This document shows positions 7,622 through 16,700 of a DNA stretch of 64,000 nucleotides, piece by piece. Numbering within the stretch: position 1 is the stretch's first letter; every line of letters starts with the position of its first letter. The stretch spans positions 124,001 through 188,000 of the forward strand of contig JAHCHO010000005.1 in the NCBI GenBank assembly GCA_026129685.1. The letters run 5' to 3'. The translations under genes and the position numbers were made by a program. The notes below the pieces were generated by a model, which saw only the letters and a list, made by a program, of their open reading frames with translations, ran no database searches and was not told the DNA's origin. Source of the DNA: Fimbriimonadaceae bacterium. Its GTDB lineage: Bacteria; Armatimonadota; Fimbriimonadia; Fimbriimonadales; Fimbriimonadaceae.

Positions 7622-8722
7622 CTAACCTCGGGGGCGCCCGCGGGCGAGCAGCGCTTTCAGGATACGGGCGATCTTCGCCGGGTTGAGGCGGCGCGCGGTG
7701 CGCCAGACGGCTTTGAGGCCCCCCGCCCGGAAGTCCTTCTTCAAGCTGGCGATGACGCTGCCGCTCAGGTTCGCCCCGAGGGCGGACGAGTAGAGAGCGT
7801 CGGAACGCCCGGCGGCGATGGCCTCGCAGAGTTCGTGGACCCGAGCGCGCTCGGCGGCTTGCTCCGACCCGGCGAGGGGGCGCACCACGAGGTCATCGCC
7901 ACGCCCGACGTGGTGCACGGTTACGCTCGGAACACCCGTTTGGTCGATCGTGATTTCGGCCAGCAGCGCCCGGTCGCGACCGTCCTCGCGTTTGTCGAAC
8001 ACGAAGTCACCGAAAGAGTAGAACGCCAGGGACCCGTTGGTTTCCGTCCACCCTTGCACGACGTGGGGATGGTGGCCCAGCACGACGTGGGCACCCGCTT
8101 CGGTCAGGCGCTGGACGGTCTTGCGCGATTCGGGGCCCGGATGGTCGAAGTCGCCCTCGCCACCGTGGAAATGCACGATGACGACGCTTCCCTTCGCGCG
8201 AACTTCGCGGACAAGGGCCAGCGCCCGGTCGTTCGGTCGGGCGCAACGGTACTTCGAACGTCCCTCGTCAATGGTGCCGACGGAGGTCAGACCGAACACC
8301 GTGATGGGGAGACCGTGAACTTCGAACTCGGCCGGACGCAGGGCTTCCTCCTCCGAGGGGCCAACCCCGACGTGAGGGATTCCCCACGCCTCAAGGGCGG
8401 CGATCGTGTCGGCGATGCCCCGGTCCAGGAAGTCGTAGGTATGGTTGTTCGCCAGGTTCAAGCAGTGGAACCGGCGCAGCACCGGCTCCGCGAAGGACGC
8501 GCGCGCCTTGAAGTGGGAGTGAGAGTAGGGGCTGCGCTCGGTCGCCTCCGTCAGCAGACATTCCAGGTTGCCGGTCACGAGGTCGCCTTGCAGGAGCTCG
8601 AGCGTTTCGGGGGCCAGGGCGGACTCCGCCGACCGCCGTCCGTCGTCGAAGGCGCCGGTCACTCCTCGCCCGAACATGAGGTCGCCGACGGCGACGATTC
8701 GAGCGCGCGGAGATTCGGCCAT
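7622..8722 (-). CDS. CapA family protein (poly-gamma-glutamate/capsule metallophosphatase-like)
   Basis: Calcineurin-like metallophosphoesterase fold of the CapA/PgsA group, 366 residues. Visible motifs are AVGDLMFGRGV (first metal site), GDLVTGNLECLL, LNLANNHTYDFLDRGI and VLGHHPHVVQGW with a following YSFGDFVFD. These are the standard CapA blocks. CapA homologues take part in making or exporting poly-gamma-glutamate or other capsule polymers; their exact chemistry is debated. Unlike many CapA proteins it has no clear N-terminal membrane anchor. The ATG lies two bases after the ChbG-like stop, so the two are in one operon. Confidence 0.85.
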   Translation of the reverse strand: MAESPRARIVAVGDLMFGRGVTGAFDDGRRSAESALAPETLELLQGDLVTGNLECLLTEATERSPYSHSHFKARASFAEPVLRRFHCLNLANNHTYDFLDRGIADTIAALEAWGIPHVGVGPSEEEALRPAEFEVHGLPITVFGLTSVGTIDEGRSKYRCARPNDRALALVREVRAKGSVVIVHFHGGEGDFDHPGPESRKTVQRLTEAGAHVVLGHHPHVVQGWTETNGSLAFYSFGDFVFDKREDGRDRALLAEITIDQTGVPSVTVHHVGRGDDLVVRPLAGSEQAAERARVHELCEAIAAGRSDALYSSALGANLSGSVIASLKKDFRAGGLKAVWRTARRLNPAKIARILKALLARGRPRG

Positions 8723-8724
8723 GA

Positions 8725-9594
8725 TCAGAGCTCGAAGAAATTGATCAGGTTGATCTTCTTCTCTTTGTACAACTCGACCAAGGCCGGGTCGGTGAGGATC
8801 TTCATTTCCTCGAGGCGGGGCTCGGTGTACTTGGCGTTCGCACGGAGAAGGTCGTCGGGGATCGCGGGGTGGCAGTAGACCTCGGACGATCCCTCGGGCA
8901 AGGTTTCGGCGAGGGTTTCCCAGAACCGGCGATGGGACTTGTGGCTTGTGTCGGCGTAGCCGGGCGTGATCAGGCGGTCCGCCGCCTTGAACCCGGCGGC
9001 GAGGGCGGCGGCCGTTCGCTTGCGGCCGATGGTGTGGGTGGCGAACCGCACGGGGTTCTTAAGGTAGTACGCGATCAGCGCCCCTCCGGCGACCGGTCCC
9101 GAGTTCGTCCAGAGGGCTCGGTTGTGGCAACGGATGCCCCGGATGTTGAACTTCTTACCGACCTCGAGGCAGGCGTCGAAGTACACCGGGTAGAGGTGCT
9201 TGTTCTGGTGCCCGTCGAAATGGCTGATCGTGACCCCTTGGTCGGCCAGAATCGCGGCCTGGGCGGTCAGTTCCTTGACGCAGTCCTCGTGCCGGACGTG
9301 CTTGGCGCGGATTTTCTCGAGCAAGCGCGCGCCCCACATCATGCCCTTCTCGTCCACGAGCGTCGGCACGTCCTTGGGATCCGACAGGGGCTTTCCCACC
9401 GAGAGATTGAAGTGAATCCCGAAGGAAACCTGGGGAAACTCCTTGGCCACCTTCCCCGCGTCGCCGAGGTGCCCGAAGTTGGGGGTGCAACTTGTACTTG
9501 TCACCAACCCAGCTTTGAAAGTGGCGACGATGCCCTCGTTGACTCCGGGGGTGAACCCATAGCCGTCGGCGTTGTTAATGAGTCGGCGTTGCAT
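8725..9594 (-). CDS. ChbG/YdjC-family carbohydrate deacetylase
   Basis: Metal-dependent deacetylase-like protein of 289 residues. It begins with the diagnostic LINNADGYGFTPGVNEGI (Asp in the metal site). It continues with SFGIHFNLSVGKPLS and ISHFDGHQNKHLYPVYFD, which give the two metal-binding His regions, and ends with an EVYCHPA block. Known members remove acetyl groups from chitooligosaccharides or act on other acetylated glycans. In this context it may trim an acetylated surface sugar. A TATACT element lies 13 bases upstream of the ATG. Substrate is not deducible. Confidence 0.86.
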   Translation of the reverse strand: MQRRLINNADGYGFTPGVNEGIVATFKAGLVTSTSCTPNFGHLGDAGKVAKEFPQVSFGIHFNLSVGKPLSDPKDVPTLVDEKGMMWGARLLEKIRAKHVRHEDCVKELTAQAAILADQGVTISHFDGHQNKHLYPVYFDACLEVGKKFNIRGIRCHNRALWTNSGPVAGGALIAYYLKNPVRFATHTIGRKRTAAALAAGFKAADRLITPGYADTSHKSHRRFWETLAETLPEGSSEVYCHPAIPDDLLRANAKYTEPRLEEMKILTDPALVELYKEKKINLINFFEL

Positions 9595-9625
9595 CGTGGA
9601 AGTCGCCAGTATATCAGACCCGGCG

Positions 9626-10990
9626 TCAGGACTCCTTGATGACGGTTCGGTGCTTGCCGCCGGTGGTCATCGCCGCGCCGGGGTCCGCGTATTCGACGGT
9701 CACTCGCGCATCGGCGCCTACCCAGCGCTTGAGGCTCTGGACGGCGTGCGACTCCACCTCTTGACCGACCGTGGTCGCGCTGTAGAGGCGGATGGCGTAC
9801 GAACCCGGTTCGCGCTTTTGTACCACGCTGTAGGCGGGCAGATTCAACGAACCGGAGAAGTCGGTGCGAATCTGAACGGGCAGGACGATGCTCCCGTCGG
9901 TGGCGGTTATGGTGTGGTCGATGCGCCCGACGACCGAAGGCAACGACCGCCAGGTTCGCCCGCAAGCGCAGGGGTCCGGGCACCAATCCTCCGCAAGGTC
10001 GCTCGTCCGGTAGCGCAGAAACGGCATCGCGTCGTTGTCGAGGGCGGTGCCGACGATCTCATTCAGACCGGACGGGTGGGCCACGAGTTCGAAGTGCGTG
10101 GCGATCTCGTTCGCGTGGTAGCGTCCCTCCTCGCACGAACCCGCGATCGCGACCTGCTCGCCCTGGCCGTACGTCCCTTGGACCCGGCAGCCGAACGCCG
10201 CCACGATCCGGTCCCTTGTCTCATCGGTCAAGTTTTCGCCCGTGAAGCAGAACAAATCCAGCTTGGGGAGTTCGAGCCCGGCGCGCCCGGCGAGTTCGAC
10301 CAAAAGGCCGACGGCGGTCGGATGGCCCTGAATCCACTTCGGGCGTCGTCGCCAGAGCGCCCTAACCGCCCTTCCGACGGTCCGCTCGTTGAGCGAGTGC
10401 ACCCCGATCGCGAGTTGGCGCTCCGCCGGGTTCCAGAAGATCGCGCCGTCCTTGCGCACGCCGAGATACCGTCCGCCGAGGGTCAGACGCGTGTCGCGGG
10501 GTCGAATGCCGAACCACTCGGCGAACGTGTAGATGTGCGCCATTCGGACGTCCGTCACCAAGGCGGGTGGCAACCGGAAGTGCATCGGCTGGCCGGTGGT
10601 GCCGCTCGTCTTCCAGTCCACCGAGGTTGCGCGCGCCGCCGGAACGACCATGTCCTCGCCGCGATCCAGGACGGTGCGTTTGTCGATCGTCGGAAGGTTC
10701 GCGTAGTCGGCGAGGGTCTTGAGGTCGCCCGGTTCGAAGCCGACCGCCGTGTACGCTTCGCGGTAGTACGGGGTGTGTTCGAACGCCAGCTTCACGAGGG
10801 CCTGGACCTTCTGGAGGCGGTACGCCTCCAGACGCTCCTTCGTCCAGCGTTGGCTCTCGCGCTGGAGACCCATACGCGCCTCGAACGAGGGGGTGAAGAC
10901 TCGCCGGACCTGCCGGTACCCCCGGAACGCGATCAGCGCTTCGGCGACGAAATGCGGACCCTGGTCGAGAAGGCGCTTCTGAAAGGACAC
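9626..10990 (-). CDS. Phenylacetate-CoA ligase-like/CapK-type adenylating enzyme
   Basis: ANL-superfamily enzyme of 454 residues. It carries the AMP-binding loop DWKTSGTTGQPMHF, then KWIQGHPTAVGLLVEL, GENLTDETRDRIV and the YGQGEQVAIAGSCEEG block typical of the PaaK/CapK branch. This is followed by RYRTSDLAEDW and four cysteines, C-x3-C-A-C-G, characteristic of that branch. PaaK itself activates phenylacetate, but the branch found in polysaccharide clusters is only loosely characterised. The neighbours (deacetylase, CapA, GT4) favour a polysaccharide role. GTG start at 10990 with TAGACT six bases upstream; divergent from the acyltransferase gene at 11029. Confidence 0.82.
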   Translation of the reverse strand: MSFQKRLLDQGPHFVAEALIAFRGYRQVRRVFTPSFEARMGLQRESQRWTKERLEAYRLQKVQALVKLAFEHTPYYREAYTAVGFEPGDLKTLADYANLPTIDKRTVLDRGEDMVVPAARATSVDWKTSGTTGQPMHFRLPPALVTDVRMAHIYTFAEWFGIRPRDTRLTLGGRYLGVRKDGAIFWNPAERQLAIGVHSLNERTVGRAVRALWRRRPKWIQGHPTAVGLLVELAGRAGLELPKLDLFCFTGENLTDETRDRIVAAFGCRVQGTYGQGEQVAIAGSCEEGRYHANEIATHFELVAHPSGLNEIVGTALDNDAMPFLRYRTSDLAEDWCPDPCACGRTWRSLPSVVGRIDHTITATDGSIVLPVQIRTDFSGSLNLPAYSVVQKREPGSYAIRLYSATTVGQEVESHAVQSLKRWVGADARVTVEYADPGAAMTTGGKHRTVIKES

Positions 10991-10996
10991 GCGGCG

Positions 10997-11002
10997 AGTC
11001 TA
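10997..11002 (-). promoter_or_regulatory. -10 element, leaderless type, for the CapK-like operon
   Basis: TAGACT on the minus strand ends six bases before the GTG at 10990. It forms a divergent pair with the element at 11017-11022. Confidence 0.5.
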
Positions 11003-11016
11003 CCGATCGCGCCGGG

Positions 11017-11022
11017 TACCGT
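11017..11022 (+). promoter_or_regulatory. -10 element, leaderless type, for the acyltransferase gene
   Basis: TACCGT followed by six bases and the GTG at 11029. The G-rich spacer abuts the start codon too closely to act as a ribosome-binding site. Confidence 0.45.
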
Positions 11023-11028
11023 TGGGAG

Positions 11029-11676
11029 GTGAGCGAGTCCTCGTTCGGCGCCCCGCATCTGAACCCAGCGCGCGTCGTCCTGCTCGGGGCCGGTGGGCAC
11101 GCCAAGGTCGTTGCGGCGACGGTCATGGCGGCGGGCGGAGAGGTCGTCGCCATTCTGGACGACGACCCGGACCGGGCCGGCGAACGGATTCTTGGGGTGG
11201 CCGTCGGAGGGCCGATCGCGGTCGCTCCCGGCTATGGTCTTCCCTGCGTCGTGGCGATCGGGTCCAACGTCGCTCGCCGCCGGGTATCGGGCTTGGTGGC
11301 GGTGCCCTGGGCCACGATCGTGCACCCTACGGCGATCGTCCACCGATCGGTTCGGCTCGGCGAGGGCACGGTGGTGTTCGCGGGGAGCGTTCTTCAGCCG
11401 GACGTGACGGTCGGTCGACACGCCATCGTGAACACGTCGGCCTCCTTGGACCATGACGGTGTCCTCGGAGATTTCTCGCAAGTGGCGCCCGGCGCGCATC
11501 TCGGGGGAGACGTCAGTCTGGGCGAAGGCGCGTTCGTCGGGATCGGCGCCTCGGTCCATCAGGGCTCCCGTTTGGGGGCCGATGCGACGTTGGGCGGGGG
11601 GAGTTTCCTGCGGCGCGCCACGACGATCCCGCCAGGGGAAGTTTGGGGCGGCGTTCCCGCCAAGCGAGTTCGCTAG
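11029..11676 (+). CDS. NeuD/PglD-family sugar O- or N-acyltransferase
   Basis: Protein of 215 residues. A small Rossmann-like N-terminal domain (VVLLGAGGHAKVVAAT, then VAILDDDPDRAG) is followed by a left-handed beta-helix of hexapeptide repeats (for example FAGSVLQPDVTVGRHAIVNT, then GDFSQVAPGAHLGGDVSLGEG). This is the architecture of PglD/NeuD, which acetylate an amino-sugar nucleotide or sialic acid using acetyl-CoA. The His of SASLDHDGVLGDF occupies the usual catalytic position. It is transcribed away from the CapK-ChbG-CapA-GT4 group and probably modifies a sugar of the same surface polymer. Ends nine bases from the convergent J-like gene. Confidence 0.86.
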   Translation: MSESSFGAPHLNPARVVLLGAGGHAKVVAATVMAAGGEVVAILDDDPDRAGERILGVAVGGPIAVAPGYGLPCVVAIGSNVARRRVSGLVAVPWATIVHPTAIVHRSVRLGEGTVVFAGSVLQPDVTVGRHAIVNTSASLDHDGVLGDFSQVAPGAHLGGDVSLGEGAFVGIGASVHQGSRLGADATLGGGSFLRRATTIPPGEVWGGVPAKRVR

Positions 11677-11684
11677 CCGACTCC

Positions 11685-12098
11685 TTACTCCAGCTCGAGA
11701 TTGCGGAAGCGCTTTTCGGTCGGGTCCACTTCTTCCGTGAGCACGCCGTACGCCCAGTGGACCTTGCGATGAATCTCCGTCGCCTGGTTCCGCTCGGGCG
11801 AATTCTCGGGGAAGTTGGCGGGGTTGCTTCGGCGGCTGAGGCGCTCGAACGCCTGGCGGGTGTCCTGGTAACTCGCGCCCTCCTCGATGCCCAGAATGCC
11901 CAGGGCGATCTTGCGCTTCTCGGCGGGGTCGGTGACGGTGCGCTGGGTCACGGTGACGCTGGGTTCGACCGCCGTACCGGGGTTCACGGCGGCGTTCAAC
12001 TCGTCGTAGGCGTCCAAGGTGTCCAAGCCGCGCAGACGGTCCCACTCTTGGTTGAGGTGGCCCCGCATCAGGTCGTAGAAGCGCCGCCCGGTGCTCAA
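11685..12098 (-). CDS. Small J-domain-like protein lacking the HPD motif
   Basis: Protein of 137 residues, TTG start at 12096-12098. The C-terminal part resembles a J-domain: ILGIEEGASYQDTRQAFERLSRRSNP, then ERNQATEIHRKVHWAYGVLTEE. The His-Pro-Asp loop needed to stimulate DnaK is absent; the helix II/III junction reads LSRRSNPANFPENSPERN. The N-terminal part (STGRRFYDLMRGHLNQEWDRL) shows no family I recognise. A TATCCT element lies nine bases upstream. It may be a protein-interaction module rather than a co-chaperone. The regular spacing and clean gene boundaries make it a real gene; the function is open. Confidence 0.7.
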   Translation of the reverse strand: MSTGRRFYDLMRGHLNQEWDRLRGLDTLDAYDELNAAVNPGTAVEPSVTVTQRTVTDPAEKRKIALGILGIEEGASYQDTRQAFERLSRRSNPANFPENSPERNQATEIHRKVHWAYGVLTEEVDPTEKRFRNLELE

Positions 12099-12118
12099 TG
12101 TACGATGAGGATACCGGG

Positions 12119-13639
12119 CTAGTAGTCCATCTGCTCGCGGTATTGCACCGCCTCGCTCAGCTGTTGCTTCGCCACGCCTTCGGTTCCCGCCAAGTCGGCG
12201 ATGGTGCGCGCCACTTTCAGGATTCGGTCGAACACGCGGGCGGAGATGTTCAGCCGGTGGGCGACCGCCTTCATGAACTCGGCGCACTCTTCCGAGAGAG
12301 GCACCAACTCCCTTATCTCGCGGGGGCTCATGCGGGCGTTCAGCTTCGTTCGCCCGAGGCGAACGTGCTGGCGCTCCCGCGCGGCGACCACCCGTTCGCG
12401 AATGGCGGCGCTCGGTTCGCCGTCCGGTTTGTTCAGGAGTTCGTCCGGCTTCAGGCGCGGCACGCGGATGTGGAGGTCGATCCGGTCGAGCAACGGACCC
12501 GAGATACGGGAGGCGTAGCGGCCGCAGGTGGCGGGCGAACTCACGCAGTTCTGCTCGGGCAGACCCTTGTAGCCGCACGGACACGGGTTCATCGCGCCGA
12601 TCAGGATGCAATCGGCCGGGAAGGTGAGGGAGGCCTGGACGCGGGCCACCGTCACGACGCCGTCCTCGAGCGGCTGGCGGAGGGCCTCCAGGACGGCCCG
12701 GTCGTACTCGGGCATCTCGTCCAGGAAAAGCACCCCCTTGTGGCCGAGGCTGACCTCGCCGGGCTTGGGAATCTTGCCGCCGCCGACGATGGCGGCGTGG
12801 CTGGCCGAGTGGTGCGGCGAGCGGAACGGGCGTTCCCAGATGAGTCCCCGGTTGTTCTCGGCCAGCTTGCCGGCGGCGCTGTGGATGCGGGTGACCTCGA
12901 TCGCCTCGTCCAGGTTCAGGATCGGAAGGATGGTTGGGAAGCGGCGGGCCAGCATCGTCTTGCCGGAACCCGGCGGGCCGACCATCAGGATGTTGTGGCC
13001 GCCCGCCGCCGCGATCTCGAGGGCGCGGATGGCGTGGCGCTGGCCCTTGACGTCGTTGAAATCCACCCCGTACTCGGGATTCGCGCGGCGATCCTCTTCG
13101 GTGAATCGGTGCGGCTCAAGGTCGGTGTGGCCCATCAGCACGCCGATCAGGTCGGGCAATTCGCGCAGGCCCCAGACCTCGAGGGAGGTGACGACCGCCG
13201 CTTCGGGGGCGTTCGCTTCCGGGAGGATCAGGCGTCGGAATCCCTTCTCCGCGCACATGAGGGCGATACTGAGCGCGCCGTCGATGGGACGGAGTTTGCC
13301 GTCGAGGCCGAGTTCGCCGAGGATCATCGTGTCGTCGAGCGCCTCGTGGGGGATCATGCCGTCGAGGGCGAGCATCGCCGCCGCGATGGGGAGGTCGAGA
13401 ACCGGTCCCTCTTTGCGGATGTCGCCAGGGGCGAGGTTGCAGAGCACCTTGTTGAGCGGGAAGTCCATCCCGCAGTTCTTCATCGCGCTCCGCACGCGTT
13501 CGCGGCTTTCCTCGACCGCCTTGTCGGGCAGGCCCACGATGAGGAAACTCGGCGGCGGCTGTCCCCAGCGGTCCACCTCGACCACGATCGGCACGGCCTC
13601 GATGCCCACCAACGTCGCGGCGTGCACCTGTGAGACCAT
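12119..13639 (-). CDS. comM: YifB/ComM-family Mg-chelatase-like AAA+ ATPase
   Basis: Protein of 506 residues with the full ComM layout. The N-terminal domain (VHAATLVGIEAVPIVVEVD, FLIVGLPDKAVEESRERV) belongs to the ChlI/Lon-type fold. The AAA+ core has Walker A MVGPPGSGKTMLARRFP and Walker B GVLFLDEMPEYDRAVLEALRQP, with the Cys-containing loop NPCPCGYKG. The C-terminal helical domain has VAHRLNISARVFDRILKVARTIADL. In Vibrio and Haemophilus ComM is a hexameric helicase that drives branch migration during natural transformation. Together with comF and the ComEC-like gene it hints at DNA uptake ability. ATG at 13639. Confidence 0.93.
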   Translation of the reverse strand: MVSQVHAATLVGIEAVPIVVEVDRWGQPPPSFLIVGLPDKAVEESRERVRSAMKNCGMDFPLNKVLCNLAPGDIRKEGPVLDLPIAAAMLALDGMIPHEALDDTMILGELGLDGKLRPIDGALSIALMCAEKGFRRLILPEANAPEAAVVTSLEVWGLRELPDLIGVLMGHTDLEPHRFTEEDRRANPEYGVDFNDVKGQRHAIRALEIAAAGGHNILMVGPPGSGKTMLARRFPTILPILNLDEAIEVTRIHSAAGKLAENNRGLIWERPFRSPHHSASHAAIVGGGKIPKPGEVSLGHKGVLFLDEMPEYDRAVLEALRQPLEDGVVTVARVQASLTFPADCILIGAMNPCPCGYKGLPEQNCVSSPATCGRYASRISGPLLDRIDLHIRVPRLKPDELLNKPDGEPSAAIRERVVAARERQHVRLGRTKLNARMSPREIRELVPLSEECAEFMKAVAHRLNISARVFDRILKVARTIADLAGTEGVAKQQLSEAVQYREQMDY

Positions 13640-13713
13640 CAAGCGAAGAAGGTTTGACGCGCCTTGCCGGCTTCCTGCCTGGGGGCGCCGCCCCGCCCCC
13701 AAGCCTGACGGTT

Positions 13714-16700
13714 CTAGGGTTTGCCCGACCGTCCGAAGTTGGCGCGGAGGATCAGGAAGTCCTGGAGGTTCACGGACCCGTCGCGGTTGAGGTCGGCCAT
13801 CGGGTTCCAGTTGCCGGCCCCCTCCGACGAACCGAACGCCGCCCGCAATTGCAGGAAGTCCGCGATGTTCACCGCGTTGTCGCCGTTCACGTCGCCGTTC
13901 GGAAGCGAAAAGCTCAGGCTCACCGGGTTGGCCGCGTCGAACGTTCGCACGACGCGCAGCCAGTTCGCATCCTTGATCGCCACGTCGAACGGGGCGACGC
14001 GCAGGGCGTCGACCGAGAATCGCCCTTGGTTGTCCAAGTCGAGGAATCCGGTCGCGAGTTCGTTCGTCGTACCCGGTTCGCGGTAACTGACCGCCACCCG
14101 CCCGCCGGGGTCGGCCGACATGGCCAGACCCTCGCGGGTCACCTGGCCCGTGAGGAGGGCGAAGGTCAGCGGAACGGTGACGAAGGCGAAGGACTGCCCC
14201 TTCATCGCGTAGACCAGAACGTCGTCGCGTCCAAAGACCTCGCCGATGGTGACGGAGATCGTCGCCTCCTGCTGGCCCGGTGCGAACGTCACCGAGGACG
14301 GGACCGGACACGCCGCGTGGGAGGAGCCGAGTTGGATGTCCGAGTTGAAGGACGACGGCTTGCGCAGTCGCACCGTGAACTCGTAGGTCGAACCCGCGCG
14401 CAGGAGGGGGCTGTTGCAGGTGACGGACTCGATCTGGAGCGGAACGACCTCGATCCAGGCGTCGCGCTCGGTCTGGCCAAGGATCGCGACGATGCGCGCC
14501 CAGCGGTCCTCGAAGCCCTCGTCCGTCGTGTTCACCATGAAGTATCCGACGGTCTCGCCCTCGTTGAAGTCCACCGAGGGTGGGTTCACGGTCGCGACCG
14601 ACGGGTGATCCGAACGTAGACCGACCTTGAGACCGGGCGGCGCGGGGGCGGCGAGGAAAACCGTGCCGAGGGCGAGCGACCCGCCTTGAACGCTGTTCGG
14701 CTCCAAGGTCACGGTGAACTCGGTCGGGTCGATGCGGATGGTGACCTGCTCGGTGAATCCGCCGGTTTCCGCGTAGATCGTGACGGGCTCGGAGTGCCCT
14801 TCGGTGAACTGCGTCAGGATGTCGAACTCGAGTTCGGTCTTGCCGGGATCGAACGTCACCGTCTGCGGAAGGGTCACCATCTGCAGGTTCGAGGCGGACA
14901 GCCGGATGGGGACGGGTTCGTTCACCGGGTACGACAGGTAGAGGCGGGTCGGAATCTTGAGGCCGCCTTGGATGACAAGGGTCCGGGGTTCGATCCTCAA
15001 GAGCATGGGGCGGCCGAGCGGGATGCGCCAGATGCCGCGCCCCCAGGTCGCCGCGTTCAGATACCGGGTTCCCGGGACGTACTGAAGGTGGAACACGGCG
15101 ACGGGCGGCAGACCAAGCGGTTGGGTCCCGTTCGTCCAGGTGGCGCCGCCGTTGTTGGTCATGAAGACGCCGATGTCGGTGCCGACGTACCAGATGTTCG
15201 TCGGGTCCCAGGGGTCCCTTTCGATCGTGTTGACCTGCACGTCCGGCAAGCCGGAGGAACCGGTGCCCGACACGTTGGCCCAGGTGATCGAGTTGGCGAC
15301 AGGGTCCCAGGTGCCCTGCCAAAGGTGCGCCGCGCCGAATCCGCCCAGGCTGACGAGGAACGAGTTGGCGTCGGTCGGGTGGAACGAAAAGTCCGACACG
15401 ACCCGATCGGGGAGTTGCGTGCCGCCGGCGGGGTTGTCGATGCGGAATCGGTCGCTCGCGAAGGCCTGCTCGGAAAGCCACGTCTCGCCGTCCAACGCGC
15501 CGACGAGCACGTAGCCGGCATCGGAGGGCGAGGTGCAAACGGCGCGGATGTCCCCGGCCCCGGCGAGTTGCCAGTTGCCCACGCGGTTGGTCCACGTCCC
15601 CGCCGTCTGGTTCCAGCGGTAGAGGCGGGTGTTCGAGGCGGCCCAGACCAACTTGGGGTCGGTCTTCTGCATCTCGAGGACGGTGATGAAGGGGAACTGG
15701 TTGTTGTCGGTGCGGGTCCCGGTGATGCCGGGCAGCGTGTTGCGGTTCCAACTCGGGCCCCAGGAGTCGGTCGTGCGGAAGAGCCCGCCTCCCTGCACCG
15801 AGGCGTACTGGATGTTCGGGTTGTTCCAGTCGATCAGGGACCAGCCACCGTCGCCGCCGCCGACGTTGTTCCAGTTGTCGATGTCCCCGGTGCCGAAGGC
15901 GGCGGCGGTGGTCGGGGTGGCGTTGTCCTGGGTGCCGCCGATCATCTGGTCGCGGTCGGTCGGGTGGAACGAGGCGTGGTAGAAGTGGCTCGCGCTGAGG
16001 TTGAAGTTGAGGTTGTTGAAGGCGTGGAAGTTTAGCCGGTAGAGCCCGCCGTCGTTGCCGATCAGCATGTCGAAGCCGGTGGCGTCGCGGACGAACACGT
16101 GTTGGTCGTTGTGGGTCACCGCCGGACTGCCGGTAAGGGGGTTGGACCCGGTGCCGGCGCGGGCGGTCTGACCGAGGTCGGCCCAGACGAATCCGCTCGC
16201 CGCCTCGGGGTTGTCGAGCAGGAACACGCCGATAACGCCAACGTAGAGCAGGTCGTTACCCGGGTCCCACGGCTTCTTGAGGGCTTCGATCGTGTAGTTG
16301 TAGCTCGCCTGGCCCCACCAACCGTCCTGGAAGTCGGCGGCTCCGCCGGTGTTCGGGGTGAGGTTCACCCAGGTTCCGCCGGCGTCGTCGCTGCGCCAGA
16401 TCTCGCCCGGTACCGCCGCCACGCCGGGGGAGGCGGGGATCGCCGTGCAGTACATGATGAAAACGCGGTCGGCGACGTTGGGCGATGTCGTCACCGCCAT
16501 GAACGCGCCCGCACCGTGGGCTGGCAGGGCGACGTTCGTCCAGGTGCCCCCAAAATCACGCGAACGGGTCATGAAGTTGCCGTCGGCGACGGCATAGAGG
16601 TTTCGGCGATTGTCCGGTCGAGGAAGGCTGAGCGCCGCACCCGAAAAGTTGCCGGTACCGCCGAGGTTCCAGGTGGCACCGCTCGACGTCGAGCGCGCGA

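Noticed and set aside
13681-13700. GC-rich hairpin between comM and the propeller gene as a terminator
   Set aside because: The stem GGGGGCG/CGCCCCC is good, but no T run follows on either strand, and such runs of G and C are common in this sequence.
14686-16035. 449-codon plus-strand frame inside the propeller gene
   Set aside because: Low-complexity Val/Gly/Asp/Arg composition and complete overlap with a well-supported gene.
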